Below are positions 49,786-58,721 of a stretch of 64,000 bases of DNA, one piece after another. Where the stretch lies: positions 186,001 to 250,000 of the forward strand of contig NZ_VNHS01000006.1 in assembly GCF_008124765.1 (NCBI RefSeq), written 5' to 3'. The notes under the pieces are model-generated. The model was given only the letters and a program-made list of their open reading frames with translations. It searched no databases and had not been told where the DNA came from. The stretch is from Paenibacillus methanolicus. Lineage in GTDB: Bacteria; Bacillota; Bacilli; Paenibacillales; Paenibacillaceae. Made by a program: the position numbers and the translations under genes. Positions within the stretch are counted from its first letter, which is position 1. Every line of letters begins with the position of its first letter.

Positions 49786-51345
49786 TTAATACCCATCCGT
49801 CCCGCGCGCATTGTCCTTCGCGTATCGCGAAGCCTGCGCCTCGTCCGCCGAGCCGCTGCCGCCTGCCGCATCCGCGTGCTTGAGTCCTTCCGCGACGCGG
49901 CGCCCGTAATCGGCATCCGCCTGCGTAAAGTAGCCGATCATTCGCTCCCGGATATCCGCCTTGCATACCTTGAGCGCGCCGACGAGATTCTCGATCAGCT
50001 CGTCGCGCTCCCAATCTTCGAACGCCCGGTACGTATCGCCGGCTTGCCCGAAGTCGTTCGTCCGCTCGATGCGCTGGCGAACCAGGTTCGCGTTATAATG
50101 CGGCTCGTGGTCCTTGCCGGTCTTCGGCGCTTCTTTCAAGCCGCCTAGAGAGGAAGGCTCATAGTTGACGTGCGGATTTTGTCCCGGCGCCAAATCCACC
50201 TTGTATTCCATCTGGCCGTCGCGCTGATTGGTCGCGACATGCGTCTTCGGCGCGTTGATCGGCAGTTGCAAATAGTTCGCGCCGACGCGGTAACGCTGCG
50301 TATCCGAATACGAGAGCGTGCGGCCCTGCAGCATCTTGTCATCCGAGAAGTCCAAGCCGTCGACGAGAACGCCCGTGCCGAACGCCGCCTGTTCCACCTC
50401 GTTGAAATAATTTTGCGGGTTGCGGTTCAGCGTCATTTTGCCCACTTTAAGGAAAGGGAATTTATCCGGCGGCCACAGCTTCGTCGGATCGAGCGGATCG
50501 AAGTCCAACTCCGGATGCTCGTCGTCGCTCATGATTTGCACGCACAATTCCCACTCCGGAAAGTCGCCGCGCTCGATCGAATCGTACAGATCCTGGGTCG
50601 CATGCTCGGTATGCGTCGCTTGGATCGTCTCGGCATCCTTTTGCAGCAGGTTTTTGATGCCCTGCTTCAGCGGCTCCCAGTGGTATTTGACCAGCACGCC
50701 GACGCCATCGCTATTCACCCATTTATAGGTATTGACCCCGGAGCCCTGCATCTGCCGGTAGTTCGCCGGAATGCCCCAAGGCGAGAACACGAACGTCACC
50801 ATATGCGTCGCTTCCGGCGAGAGCGAGAGGAAGTCGAACATCCGCTCGGGATCGTTCAAATTGTTGACCGGGTCCGGCTTGAAGGAGTGGACCATGTCCG
50901 GAAACTTGAGGGGATCGCGGATGAAGAAAATTTTCAGGTTGTTGCCGACCAAATCCCAGTTGCCGTCCTCGGTGTAAAATTTCACCGCGAAGCCGCGCGG
51001 GTCGCGCAGCGTCTCGGGGGAATGGCCGCCGTGCACGACGGTCGAGAACCGCACGAACACCGGCGTTTGCTTGCCCGCTTCCTGGAACAGCTTCGCTCGC
51101 GTATATTTGGCGACCGGCTCCTCTCCGACCTTGCCATAGGCTTCGAATATGCCATGCGCGCCCGCGCCTCGCGCATGCACGACCCGCTCCGGGATGCGCT
51201 CGCGGTCGAAATGGGTGATTTTCTCGATGAATGGATAGTTCTCCAGCGTCGTCGGGCCGCGGCTGCCGACCGTGCGGACATTCTGGTTGTCGCTGACCGG
51301 ATGCCCCTGGCGCGTCGTTAACGTCAGATTGTTGTCGCTGCTCAT
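49786..51345 (-). CDS. katA: Monofunctional haem catalase
   Basis: 519-residue clade-3-size catalase that disproportionates hydrogen peroxide. Catalytic His in [12 protein letters not shown] near residue 60, Asn in WDLVGNN, and the haem-ligand Tyr in [13 protein letters not shown] 51345 follows AAGGTGAG; the GTG at 51357 lies within that ribosome site. No PerR-like box was seen upstream. It is divergent from a two-component system. Confidence 0.95.
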   Translation of the reverse strand: MSSDNNLTLTTRQGHPVSDNQNVRTVGSRGPTTLENYPFIEKITHFDRERIPERVVHARGAGAHGIFEAYGKVGEEPVAKYTRAKLFQEAGKQTPVFVRFSTVVHGGHSPETLRDPRGFAVKFYTEDGNWDLVGNNLKIFFIRDPLKFPDMVHSFKPDPVNNLNDPERMFDFLSLSPEATHMVTFVFSPWGIPANYRQMQGSGVNTYKWVNSDGVGVLVKYHWEPLKQGIKNLLQKDAETIQATHTEHATQDLYDSIERGDFPEWELCVQIMSDDEHPELDFDPLDPTKLWPPDKFPFLKVGKMTLNRNPQNYFNEVEQAAFGTGVLVDGLDFSDDKMLQGRTLSYSDTQRYRVGANYLQLPINAPKTHVATNQRDGQMEYKVDLAPGQNPHVNYEPSSLGGLKEAPKTGKDHEPHYNANLVRQRIERTNDFGQAGDTYRAFEDWERDELIENLVGALKVCKADIRERMIGYFTQADADYGRRVAEGLKHADAAGGSGSADEAQASRYAKDNARGTDGY

Positions 51346-51531
51346 GGATCTGCTCACCTTCGCTATGGATTAGATAACCATACGTTAGAATGACCCAACT
51401 TTGGAATGGATATCCAACTACATCGAGACGTCCCCCAAGTAGGCAATATAAACGGAACGCAAGAACCAAACAATAGTGCCAGCAGAAGCAGAAGGCTAGA
51501 CAGCGAATGAGTCGAAACATGGCGCGACAAG

Positions 51532-51582
51532 CTGAACGTTTGCTGAACCCACTGGACCTGCGGCGCGGAAACCGCTTAGAAT
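51532..51582 (+). promoter_or_regulatory. Direct repeat and promoter of the two-component operon
   Basis: CTGAAC at 51532 and 51543 (11-bp period) lies just upstream of TGGACC-18 bp-TAGAAT (51553-51582). The arrangement suits autoregulation by the encoded OmpR-type regulator. Confidence 0.5.
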
Positions 51583-51629
51583 GGACAAACCGAACTGATC
51601 TTCAAGCGATGAAGTGGAGGAATCGATTC

Positions 51630-52316
51630 ATGCATCCCGATAAACGCATTCGTATTCTGCTTGCCGACGACGAACCGAATATATTGCAATTTCTCGAGCT
51701 GGGTCTCCTTGGCGAAGGCTACGACGTTCACACCGCGCAGGATGGCGAGGAAGCGCTGCAAGCCGCTCGCGAATTCAAGCCGCACGTGGCGATACTAGAC
51801 GTCATGATGCCGGAGAAGAGCGGCTTCGAGGTATGCAAATCGCTCAAAGAATCCGGCGACAAGATCGCCGTCATCATGCTGACCGCCAAAGACGAGGTCA
51901 CCGACCGAATTCGGGGCCTGACGCTCGGCGCGGACGATTACATGGCCAAGCCGTTCAGCTTCGACGAGCTGCTAGCCCGTATCCAAGCGCGACTGCGCAA
52001 CCAATTCCCGGATCTGCTCGGGGCCGTCACGTACGGTCCGTTCCGGATCGATGACCGCAAGAACGAGATTATGTATATGGAACGCGTGCTAGAGCTGTCG
52101 CCGACGGAATACGACCTGCTCAAGTTTCTCGTGATCAACCACGGCGCGGTGCTCGGCAAGACGACGATTCTCGATAAAGTGTGGTCGTACGACTTCGGAG
52201 GCGAAAACAACATCGTCGAGGTGTATATCCGCTCCCTTCGCGAGAAGCTCGGCGACAAGGAGCATCGCCTCATCCGGACGCTGCGCGGCGTCGGCTACCG
52301 GGTCGATCTTCCATGA
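51630..52316 (+). CDS. OmpR/PhoB-family response regulator
   Basis: 228-residue regulator. Receiver domain with ILLADDEPN, phospho-Asp in VAILDVMMPEKSG (residue ~54) and Lys in YMAKPFSF; C-terminal winged helix with ELSPTEYDLLKFLV and RTLRGVGYRVD. An open frame extends upstream to 51507, but ATG 51630 has GTGGAGGA. Its stop overlaps the kinase start (ATGA), so partner assignment is secure. Target genes are unknown; katA is the divergent neighbour. Confidence 0.95.
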   Translation: MHPDKRIRILLADDEPNILQFLELGLLGEGYDVHTAQDGEEALQAAREFKPHVAILDVMMPEKSGFEVCKSLKESGDKIAVIMLTAKDEVTDRIRGLTLGADDYMAKPFSFDELLARIQARLRNQFPDLLGAVTYGPFRIDDRKNEIMYMERVLELSPTEYDLLKFLVINHGAVLGKTTILDKVWSYDFGGENNIVEVYIRSLREKLGDKEHRLIRTLRGVGYRVDLP

Positions 52317-53944
52317 GCCGGCGGTCGCTTGGGCCCAGGTCGCTTGGGCCCAGGTCGCTTGGGCCGAGGTCGCTTGGGCCGAGGTCGCTCCGCTATCAGC
52401 TGCTGTTGCGTTCCATCTTATTAATTGCCGGCATTCTCATCGTCATCGGCGTGATGCAATATGTGTTCATGAAAGAGTTTCTGTATCGAAATAAAGCCGA
52501 GTCGCTCGAAGCCCAACTGTTGACGGCGCCGATCAATAACGCGCTCGGCGCATCCGGCGACTGGCAGCGGCGCGAAGGCGCATCCGGCACGGTCAAGCCG
52601 CCTGCTGCTTCCGTGGTCGCCGCGCAAGCCGTCGCGGCGGACGGCGAAAGCGATTCGAGCGCGCCAAGAACCGCGGATCCGCGCCCTAACCGCCCCCGAT
52701 TCTTCCTGACGGATGCTTCACTTGCATACGTGAGCAAAGACGGGCAATACACCGATCTGTCCGCCGAGGACGGCCTGTCGTCGCCGAGGCTGACCGCGGA
52801 GCAATACGAGACCGTTCGCGCCGCGCTCGAGAGCAAGCGCGGCAAGGCGGATTACCGGCTCGCCGCCAATGCCGAAGGAACGGAGCAGCTCGTCGTGTTC
52901 CGGCTCGACGGACCGCCGGGACGGGGGCATGGCGGCATCGTCCAGATGGGCGTCCGTACGTCGCCGCTCTCGGACGTCATCATTCAACAGCTCGTCATCT
53001 TCGCCACATTATCGACGCTTGCGCTGCTCGTCGGCGCTGCGCTGTTCTTGCCGCTGCTGCGGCGTACGCTGATTCCGCTCTCCACGGTCGTGGCCGCGGT
53101 GGAGAAGACCGACGCCGGCAATCTGACGGAGCGGCTGCCCGACCATCAAGGCCAGGAGGAAATCGACCGGCTGTCCGTGTCGTTCAACGGCATGCTTGGT
53201 CGGCTCGACCACGCGTTCGAAGCGGAACGGGCGGCCAAGGAGCGCATGCGCCAATTCATCGCCGACGCCTCGCACGAGCTGCGTACGCCGCTGACCTCCA
53301 TTCACGGCTTTCTCGAGGTGCTGCTGCGCGGGACGGTCACGAAGCCGGAGCAGCTTCGTTCGGCGCTCGGCAGCATGCATACCGAATCCAAACGAATCAA
53401 TAAACTCGTCGAAGATCTGCTCTTGCTGGCGAAGCTCGATCAGCAGCCGCAGCTTGCCCTATCCCGCTGCAGCCTCTCCGGCCTGATCCGGGAGATGGAA
53501 CCGCAGCTGCGGCTTCTAGCCGGCGAGCGCGACGTTCGGCTGGACCTGGATGAGCCGGCCGACATCATGGCCGATGCGGATAAAATCAAACAAGTCGTGC
53601 TCAATCTGTTCCATAACGCCGTGCAGCATACCGATGTCGCAAGGGGCGCGATCCGCCTGTCGATCCGCGCCAGGGGGGCCGGATGGCCGACCGAGCTGTC
53701 GGTGTCCGATAATGGTCCCGGCATAACGCCCGAGCATCAAGCCCGCTTGTTCGAGCGGTTCTACCGGAGCGATTCCTCCCGCACGCGCAAGTACGGCGGC
53801 GCCGGCCTCGGCCTTGCGATCAGCCGCTCGATAGCCGAAGCGCACGGCGGCGCGATCGAGGTCGCGAGCGAACCCGGCTTGGGCTCGACCTTCTCGGTCC
53901 TGCTCCCGGACGCGACGGATACGGACCGTTCGCCGAAGGACTGA
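52313..53944 (+). CDS. Sensor histidine kinase with N-terminal SLGPR repeats
   Basis: 543-residue HK. Four RSLGP repeats (residues ~4-24) come first, then TM1 ([20 protein letters not shown]), an extracellular domain (~50-215), TM2 ([20 protein letters not shown]), HAMP, HisKA with phospho-His in [10 protein letters not shown], and HATPase ([25 protein letters not shown]). ATG 52313 is translationally coupled to the regulator. The signal sensed is unknown. Confidence 0.93.
   Translation: MSRRSLGPRSLGPRSLGPRSLGPRSLRYQLLLRSILLIAGILIVIGVMQYVFMKEFLYRNKAESLEAQLLTAPINNALGASGDWQRREGASGTVKPPAASVVAAQAVAADGESDSSAPRTADPRPNRPRFFLTDASLAYVSKDGQYTDLSAEDGLSSPRLTAEQYETVRAALESKRGKADYRLAANAEGTEQLVVFRLDGPPGRGHGGIVQMGVRTSPLSDVIIQQLVIFATLSTLALLVGAALFLPLLRRTLIPLSTVVAAVEKTDAGNLTERLPDHQGQEEIDRLSVSFNGMLGRLDHAFEAERAAKERMRQFIADASHELRTPLTSIHGFLEVLLRGTVTKPEQLRSALGSMHTESKRINKLVEDLLLLAKLDQQPQLALSRCSLSGLIREMEPQLRLLAGERDVRLDLDEPADIMADADKIKQVVLNLFHNAVQHTDVARGAIRLSIRARGAGWPTELSVSDNGPGITPEHQARLFERFYRSDSSRTRKYGGAGLGLAISRSIAEAHGGAIEVASEPGLGSTFSVLLPDATDTDRSPKD
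52322..52390. repeat. 15-bp tandem repeat coding RSLGP, 4 copies plus partial
   Basis: In-frame units start at 52322, 52337, 52352 and 52367, with a partial at 52382. They differ only in the last codon base (CCC or CCG) and CGG/AGG. Each adds a basic residue just before TM1. Being in frame, copy-number change would alter only the length of the cytoplasmic tail. Confidence 0.9.
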
Positions 53945-54068
53945 AGCGGCGGCGCACGGCCGGCCCCCTTCCTCGCCCTCGGCTATCTTTCAGCTTCGCT
54001 TAAGGTTGTCGCGTTATGCTTGACCTGCGCAAGACCCGCTCTCCCCAGTGTTCATCGCGCAAGAAGAG

Positions 54069-54120
54069 AACAGGCAGTGCCTCACGGCCGGTTGCAGACG
54101 GCGGGAGACACTGCCTGTTT
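54069..54120. terminator. Bidirectional terminator after the kinase gene
   Basis: AACAGGCAGTG and CACTGCCTGTT pair around a 29-nt loop that has its own CGGCCG/CGGCGG partial pairing. Confidence 0.65.
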
Positions 54121-54148
54121 CAGTTTGGACCTCTCGTTCTCAAGATGG

Positions 54149-55225
54149 TTACAGCAGCCCCTCGCGGAACGGTCGAATGAGCGAATCCCGCGTCTCCTGC
54201 TTCTTCCCTGCGAGCAAGCCCGCCAGACGCGCGCGCTCCTGCGAGGACACGAGCGCTAGCTCCGCAAGCCGAGCGGCGAGCTTCGAATCGTCGGCGGCCA
54301 CGATTCGCTCCGGCAGCCCGAGCCCGCAGAGCAGGTCGAAGGACTTGAACCGGTAGCCGATGCACCCGAACGGCACGCCGGCGACCGCGGAGAGCAGGTT
54401 GGCGTGCAGCTTGAAGTTGAGCGTCGCCTCGAACGTCTGCAGCAGTTTGACGTACTGTTCCGCGCCGTAGACGTTCGTATCGAGCACCGTCTTCTCCGGT
54501 ATGCCGATCTTGCCGTATAGCCGTAGCAGCGCTTCGCGGTCCGGCCCCCATACCGAGTACAAGTAGATATCGAAGCCTTGCGCGATGAGCGCTTTGGCCG
54601 CCTCGGCCAGCGCGTCCTCGACATAGGCCTCGCTGCCGCCATAAATCCGGTTGTACGACGTCCCCCAGTTGATGCCGATCCGGCGAACCGCCGCCTGCGT
54701 CGCATTCGCCTCGGCCGCTTCCGGCAAGAGCGGTTCCGGCGCCGCCATCAGCATCGCGGAATCGCCGGATATGTCTACGCCTTCCGTCCGCACGCCTAAC
54801 TCGCTCAAGTACCGGAGCGTCCACGGCCCCCTGACACCCGTATACCCCGAGTAGGCGACGATCTCGTCAAGCTTGCGCCGGTAGTCGTCCGATTCCTTGG
54901 CCGCGTCGGAGACGACCGCTCCGCCTTCGCCCGGAAGCAGACGGTTCAACCGGTCATGGCCGCTCCCCCATATGACCGTCTTCTTCCCGAGCTCCATCGC
55001 CCGGTGGAGCAGCTCCACGTACCCCGGGATGATGAGCGACCCGCCGCCGAGCACGACCGAATCGTACGCGGCGACGTTCTTCCAATCCACCGACGGCAGC
55101 GAAGGAACGATGCGGTATTCTGCCGGATCCAGCTCGGCGGCCGCCATATCCCGGAACATCTCCCACATCCATTCGTCGCCTAGATTGTTAAATCCGATCC
55201 ATCCCAGATACAGCACGTTTCTCAT
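54149..55225 (-). CDS. Polysaccharide pyruvyl transferase family protein
   Basis: 358-residue enzyme of the CsaB/WcaK-type family, which adds ketal pyruvate to surface sugars using PEP. Seen: N-terminal YLGWIGFNNLGDEWMWE, VVLGGGSLI, GVRGPWTLRYL and late LHANLLSAVAGVPFGCIGY (quoted as KLHANLLSAVAGVP). It is the last gene of a five-gene operon with two glycosyltransferases, 3 bp after the GT4 gene. Confidence 0.85.
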   Translation of the reverse strand: MRNVLYLGWIGFNNLGDEWMWEMFRDMAAAELDPAEYRIVPSLPSVDWKNVAAYDSVVLGGGSLIIPGYVELLHRAMELGKKTVIWGSGHDRLNRLLPGEGGAVVSDAAKESDDYRRKLDEIVAYSGYTGVRGPWTLRYLSELGVRTEGVDISGDSAMLMAAPEPLLPEAAEANATQAAVRRIGINWGTSYNRIYGGSEAYVEDALAEAAKALIAQGFDIYLYSVWGPDREALLRLYGKIGIPEKTVLDTNVYGAEQYVKLLQTFEATLNFKLHANLLSAVAGVPFGCIGYRFKSFDLLCGLGLPERIVAADDSKLAARLAELALVSSQERARLAGLLAGKKQETRDSLIRPFREGLL

Positions 55226-55228
55226 CGT

Positions 55229-56371
55229 TTATCCACGCTCCTTCGGCGCATTCCGGCTTAGCGAACGATACAGAGCCGCAAGCCGAACGGCTTTGTCTTG
55301 AATATCGAATCGCGACAACGTCCACGCCCGGCTCTCCTCGCCGATCGCGGCAAGCCCGCGCGGGTCGTTCAGCGCGGCATCCAGCTCCTCGGCCATTCGG
55401 CGCTCGTCCGGGCGTTCCCGGGAATCGTGGTCGCCAAAGTAACATTGCCAGGCTTCCTCCCGGTTCTCGGCTCGCACGAGACCGAAATAACCATGATTGC
55501 CTACCGCGAGCACCGGCTTGCCGCAAGCCATCGCTTCCAGCGCCACGCGCCCCGTGCCGACGACGAGATCTCCCGCATTAAAGATCCGCCTCATCTCCGT
55601 CTGATTGCCCGCCAGCTGAACGAAAGCCTCCCCCGCCTCCGCGTTGACCGCCTCCGCCAGCTCCTTGACGGCGGCGAACTGGTTCCCGTCGCCGGCGATG
55701 ACGACGCGCAGCCGCTCCCGTCCCGCTTGGCGGAGCGCATGGGCAGCCCGAATGAGCATCAGACAAGCGCTTGCCTTATCCCATGCCAGCCGGCTGGCGT
55801 ACACGATGACCTGCGAATCCGGCGCGATGCCGAGCGATTCTCGAGACTTCGCGGACGATTCCGGATAAAAGTCGGCGGCATCCACGCCATTGGGAATCAA
55901 CCGCGAAGCGATGCCCTGACGAGCCAGATAGGCCTCGACCGGCTTGCTCACGCTGATGAAGACGGCGCCAACCTCCGCTAAACCGCGCAGTTGGTCCGCC
56001 GGGTAATAAGCTCCGTGCACGGTCATAACGACGGGGATGCCCAGTTTGGCGGCCGCCTTGGCCGCATACAAGCCCGAAGGCGTCTGATGTACGTGCACGA
56101 CGTCGATGCGGCGCCGGCGCATAATTTGGACAAGCGCGCGTTCGACCGGTTCTTGCCACTCCGGGGCCAGCAGCGAACCCGCGGCCAATTCCACGATATG
56201 AATCGGGCAGCCCGCCCTCGCATACGGCTCGTACATGACGCCGCCCGCGCCGGCGTAGACCGGCTGGACGCCGATGCGCGGGAATGCCTTCACCAGACTA
56301 AGCACGTACGTCTCCGTCCCCCCGACGGACAAACTATCCATGACCATGAGCACCCGCATGCGGTCACTCAT
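55229..56371 (-). CDS. GT4-family glycosyltransferase
   Basis: 380-residue GT-B fold retaining transferase. N-terminal VLMVMDSLSVGGTETYVLSL, donor-site features VYASRLAWDKA, VVIAGDGNQ and GRVALEAMACGKPVLAVG (the EX7E region). ATG 56371 has CGGAG upstream and overlaps the end of the GT2 gene by 8 bp; a long upstream frame is a shadow of that gene. Likely builds the same glycan as its neighbours. Confidence 0.9.
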   Translation of the reverse strand: MSDRMRVLMVMDSLSVGGTETYVLSLVKAFPRIGVQPVYAGAGGVMYEPYARAGCPIHIVELAAGSLLAPEWQEPVERALVQIMRRRRIDVVHVHQTPSGLYAAKAAAKLGIPVVMTVHGAYYPADQLRGLAEVGAVFISVSKPVEAYLARQGIASRLIPNGVDAADFYPESSAKSRESLGIAPDSQVIVYASRLAWDKASACLMLIRAAHALRQAGRERLRVVIAGDGNQFAAVKELAEAVNAEAGEAFVQLAGNQTEMRRIFNAGDLVVGTGRVALEAMACGKPVLAVGNHGYFGLVRAENREEAWQCYFGDHDSRERPDERRMAEELDAALNDPRGLAAIGEESRAWTLSRFDIQDKAVRLAALYRSLSRNAPKERG

Positions 56372-57089
56372 CGGTTTGCTCCGTATGGGGCTTGCCGAAA
56401 TATTGGCGGGAGCGCTGCTGCACATGCTTGCGGTAATAGTACAGCACCTCCGGCAAATTCTCGACGTTGCGGGCGCCCGGCTTGATGGCTTTGGCGATGA
56501 ATTCGTAATCCTCCGCGCCTTCGATCCTTCGCGTATGTCCGCCGATCCGATCGAACAATTCTCCCCGCAGCATGGCCGTCCCGTGGCAAATGCAGTGCCC
56601 GCCGGCGGCGTACACTTTGCCGATCTGTTCGCCATAGCGCAGCCAATTGGCTCTCATCCTCCGCTCCGGATAACCGTCCTCGAATACTTCGTAATTCGTG
56701 CCGACGAGGTCGATGTGCGAATGAGCGTCCAAATACGCGACCTGCTTCTCCAGACGCTCCGGATGCGATAGATCGTCGGCATCGTGAATGGCGATATATT
56801 CCCCTTTGGACAAATACATGCCCGCGGTTATCGCCCCCGCATAACCGGAATTGCGCGGCAGGCGCAGCGCATAGACGCACTTGCCCCCGGAGAGGAGCGG
56901 TTCGTTCTCGCCAAGCCAGCGCGCGGCCAGTTCATAGGAACCGTCGGTCGACGCGTCGTCGACCAGAATCAACTCCCAATGCGGATACGTCTGCCGCCGA
57001 ATGCTATCCAGACACTCCATCAAATAAGCCCGTTTGTTATAGACCGTCATCACAATGCTGACCAAGCCCGGTATGCGCGCATAGGTCAT
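56364..57089 (-). CDS. GT2-family glycosyltransferase
   Basis: 241-residue GT-A fold transferase. SIVMTVYNKRAYL, the UDP-site ILVDDASTDGS, metal-binding DAD in YIAIHDADDLSHPE, and the catalytic ED in EGAEDYEF. AGGAGG precedes the ATG. It transfers a sugar from a nucleotide donor to a growing chain; target unknown. Coupled with the GT4 gene. Confidence 0.92.
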   Translation of the reverse strand: MTYARIPGLVSIVMTVYNKRAYLMECLDSIRRQTYPHWELILVDDASTDGSYELAARWLGENEPLLSGGKCVYALRLPRNSGYAGAITAGMYLSKGEYIAIHDADDLSHPERLEKQVAYLDAHSHIDLVGTNYEVFEDGYPERRMRANWLRYGEQIGKVYAAGGHCICHGTAMLRGELFDRIGGHTRRIEGAEDYEFIAKAIKPGARNVENLPEVLYYYRKHVQQRSRQYFGKPHTEQTDE

Positions 57090-57119
57090 GCTACTCGCCT
57101 CCTTCCGGTTTCTTACGTA

Positions 57120-57311
57120 TTAAAGCACCCGAATATAGGCAATCAGGCGCAGCTGAAAAATCGCGTAACTGCCCATCTCGTATCCGGACAGCTCGGACGT
57201 GCGCAGCGTCAAGGCGGAGCCGTCCGCAGATACGACGACGCCCGTCGTCGTATCCAGCGCGCTTGCCACCTGAACCTGCTTGCCGATCAAAGCTTGCAGC
57301 TCTCCGTTCAT
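57120..57311 (-). CDS. DUF2642-like small protein
   Basis: 63 residues with a beta-barrel (LSm/KOW-like) pattern: LIGKQVQVASA, GVVVSADGSALTL, then YAIFQLRLIAYIRVL. It resembles the C-terminal part of the gene just upstream (57308-57724), so they are paralogues. It overlaps that gene by 4 bp and precedes GT2 by 30 bp. Such proteins occur beside spore or surface genes in this family; role unknown. Confidence 0.7.
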   Translation of the reverse strand: MNGELQALIGKQVQVASALDTTTGVVVSADGSALTLRTSELSGYEMGSYAIFQLRLIAYIRVL

Positions 57312-57724
57312 CGTTCCATCACCTGCTTCCCCGGAAGATGAAAGCTAACGATTTGCTCCAGCGGGATCAACACGTATGACCCCCCGCTCTCGGCGATTTT
57401 GACGTAATCCCCGCCTACCGTCGCGATCTCGCCCGCCACAAGCCCGGCCTGCGTCGTCAGCTCCGCGCGCCTGCCCTGGTAACGGCTCATCATCTCCTTC
57501 ATCCGCTCCAATCCCGGGTCGAAACCGCCCGCTCCCGACTCCGGGACGCCTTGCGCATCGCCTCTGCGGATCAGCGATCGCAGCAGCCGCCGCAGTCCGG
57601 CTCTCGGCGGCGTCTCTTGTTCGCTGCCTCCGCTAGGTTCCGGACTTCCGTATAGCGCGCGCAGGACGCGCGCAAGGCCGTCGAATAGCGCCTTCAGCTC
57701 TTTTTCGTCCATAATTATTTTCAT
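57308..57724 (-). CDS. DUF2642-domain protein, 138 aa
   Basis: N-terminal helical, Arg-rich part with a Gly/Ser/Pro linker (residues ~25-65), then a C-terminal barrel with AGEIATVGGDYVKIAE and YVLIPLEQIVSFHL. The barrel matches the 63-residue neighbour. It is the first gene of the five-gene operon; ATG 57724 has AGGAGG. No membrane or signal sequence. Likely a structural or RNA/glycan-associated protein, not assigned. Confidence 0.7.
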   Translation of the reverse strand: MKIIMDEKELKALFDGLARVLRALYGSPEPSGGSEQETPPRAGLRRLLRSLIRRGDAQGVPESGAGGFDPGLERMKEMMSRYQGRRAELTTQAGLVAGEIATVGGDYVKIAESGGSYVLIPLEQIVSFHLPGKQVMER

Positions 57725-57889
57725 CGCTTCCTCCTATCCTCGCTTCTCTATGAACATGAAGGGAGATCCTTACAAACTATGAAAAGGAGCATGAAAAGGT
57801 ACGTTCGTTGGCCTGTTCATCCGAAATTGTTCGCCTGTCTCCGCGGGGTTGGCAAACGACCGGTCGCCTTCGGACATCGTCCCTTCCAT

Positions 57890-57918
57890 TTGCCTTATTG
57901 CCCAAGGTAGGCTAGAAT
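57890..57918 (+). promoter_or_regulatory. SigA-type promoter of the SET-domain gene
   Basis: TTGCCT (57890-57895), 17-bp spacer, TAGAAT (57913-57918), about 60 bp before ATG 57979. The rest of 57725-57889 shows no other feature. Confidence 0.6.
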
Positions 57919-57978
57919 GAGTTGTTAATGCTTAGCAAGCCGCAAAGCACAAACTACGAAAAGCGCGCAGGTGACCAT

Positions 57979-58368
57979 ATGATCGAAGTAAGAACGTCCA
58001 AAATCGATGACGGCGAGTTTAACCGCGGCGTATTCGCGACCGAACCGATCGCCAAAGGCACGATGTTTCACGCCGCGCCGGTCATCCCTTATCCGAACGA
58101 GCAGCATGAACACATCGAGAAAACGCTGCTTGCCGACTACATGTTCTCCTATGGCGAGAATCATACCGCCTTGCTGCTCGGCTACGGGATGCTGTTCAAC
58201 CATTCCTACAAGCCCAATGCCTATTACGAGCTCAACTTCGACAACCACACGGTCGAGTTCTACGCATATGGCGACATCGCGGCCGACGACGAGATTTACA
58301 TCAATTACGGCGGCGAGGTCGACAGCGAGGACGCGATTTGGTTCGAGGATAAGAACGCAAGCGAATAA
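57979..58368 (+). CDS. SET-domain protein (lysine methyltransferase-like)
   Basis: 129-residue single SET domain. Motifs: GEFNRGVFATEPIAKG, MLFNHSYKPNAYYE (the NHS..N pseudoknot) and DDEIYINYGG (the EIxxxYG motif). SET proteins methylate lysines with SAM; bacterial ones act on proteins such as ribosomal or DNA-binding proteins. ATG 57979 follows AGGTGA; an earlier ATG at 57928 lacks a good ribosome site. Stands alone between promoter and terminator. Confidence 0.85.
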   Translation: MIEVRTSKIDDGEFNRGVFATEPIAKGTMFHAAPVIPYPNEQHEHIEKTLLADYMFSYGENHTALLLGYGMLFNHSYKPNAYYELNFDNHTVEFYAYGDIAADDEIYINYGGEVDSEDAIWFEDKNASE

Positions 58369-58532
58369 CGCAAGGCCAAACGGCTGTCGCCTTCTTTTGC
58401 GGCGAGGTACGTTTCGTTCCGGATAAGCGGATTGGTTTGCGTTCACCATCGGAAGATTGGGAATGCAGCATTCCGCGACAGTGAAATACAAGATGACTTA
58501 TATTTGTGAAACACATCATTTCTTGTATTTGC

Positions 58533-58573
58533 AAAAAGCCGCGCGGCCTTCTTCAGGCCGCGCGGCTTTTTTT
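58533..58573. terminator. Strong bidirectional terminator
   Basis: GCCGCGCGGCC pairs exactly with GGCCGCGCGGC around a seven-base loop, with A5 before and T7 after. Confidence 0.9.
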
Positions 58574-58702
58574 ATCCATTTCTCATCTGGCGTTCAGGTT
58601 GGTTTAAGGAATCGGCGCTACACTCGATCACAAGCCGCACAATCCCGCTGGCGATGAGATAGCAAGGGCACTGGACCCGCCGCCTTGGCGGGTCGCTTTT
58701 TT
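58574..58702 (+). ncRNA. Possible small RNA ending in a terminator
   Basis: Between two terminators lies about 100 nt without an ORF, ending in the intrinsic terminator GACCCGCC/GGCGGGTC plus T8 (58674-58702). No plus-strand gene precedes that terminator after the one at 58533-58573, so it would serve only an RNA started here. A weak TTGGTT...TACACT pair lies near 58601-58624. No known RNA family recognised. Confidence 0.25.
58674..58702 (+). terminator. Plus-strand terminator
   Basis: GACCCGCC (58674-58681) pairs with GGCGGGTC (58687-58694), then GC and T8. The A side is poor, so it acts on the plus strand. Confidence 0.8.
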
Positions 58703-58721
58703 TTATTGGAAGGCGCGGCGT

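Noticed and set aside
51346-51440. PerR box upstream of katA
   Set aside because: No sequence close to TTATAATNATTATAA was found.
58640-58702. T-box or other known riboswitch
   Set aside because: AGGGCACTGGACCCGCC only loosely recalls the T-box antiterminator core; no specifier loop and no downstream plus-strand gene.
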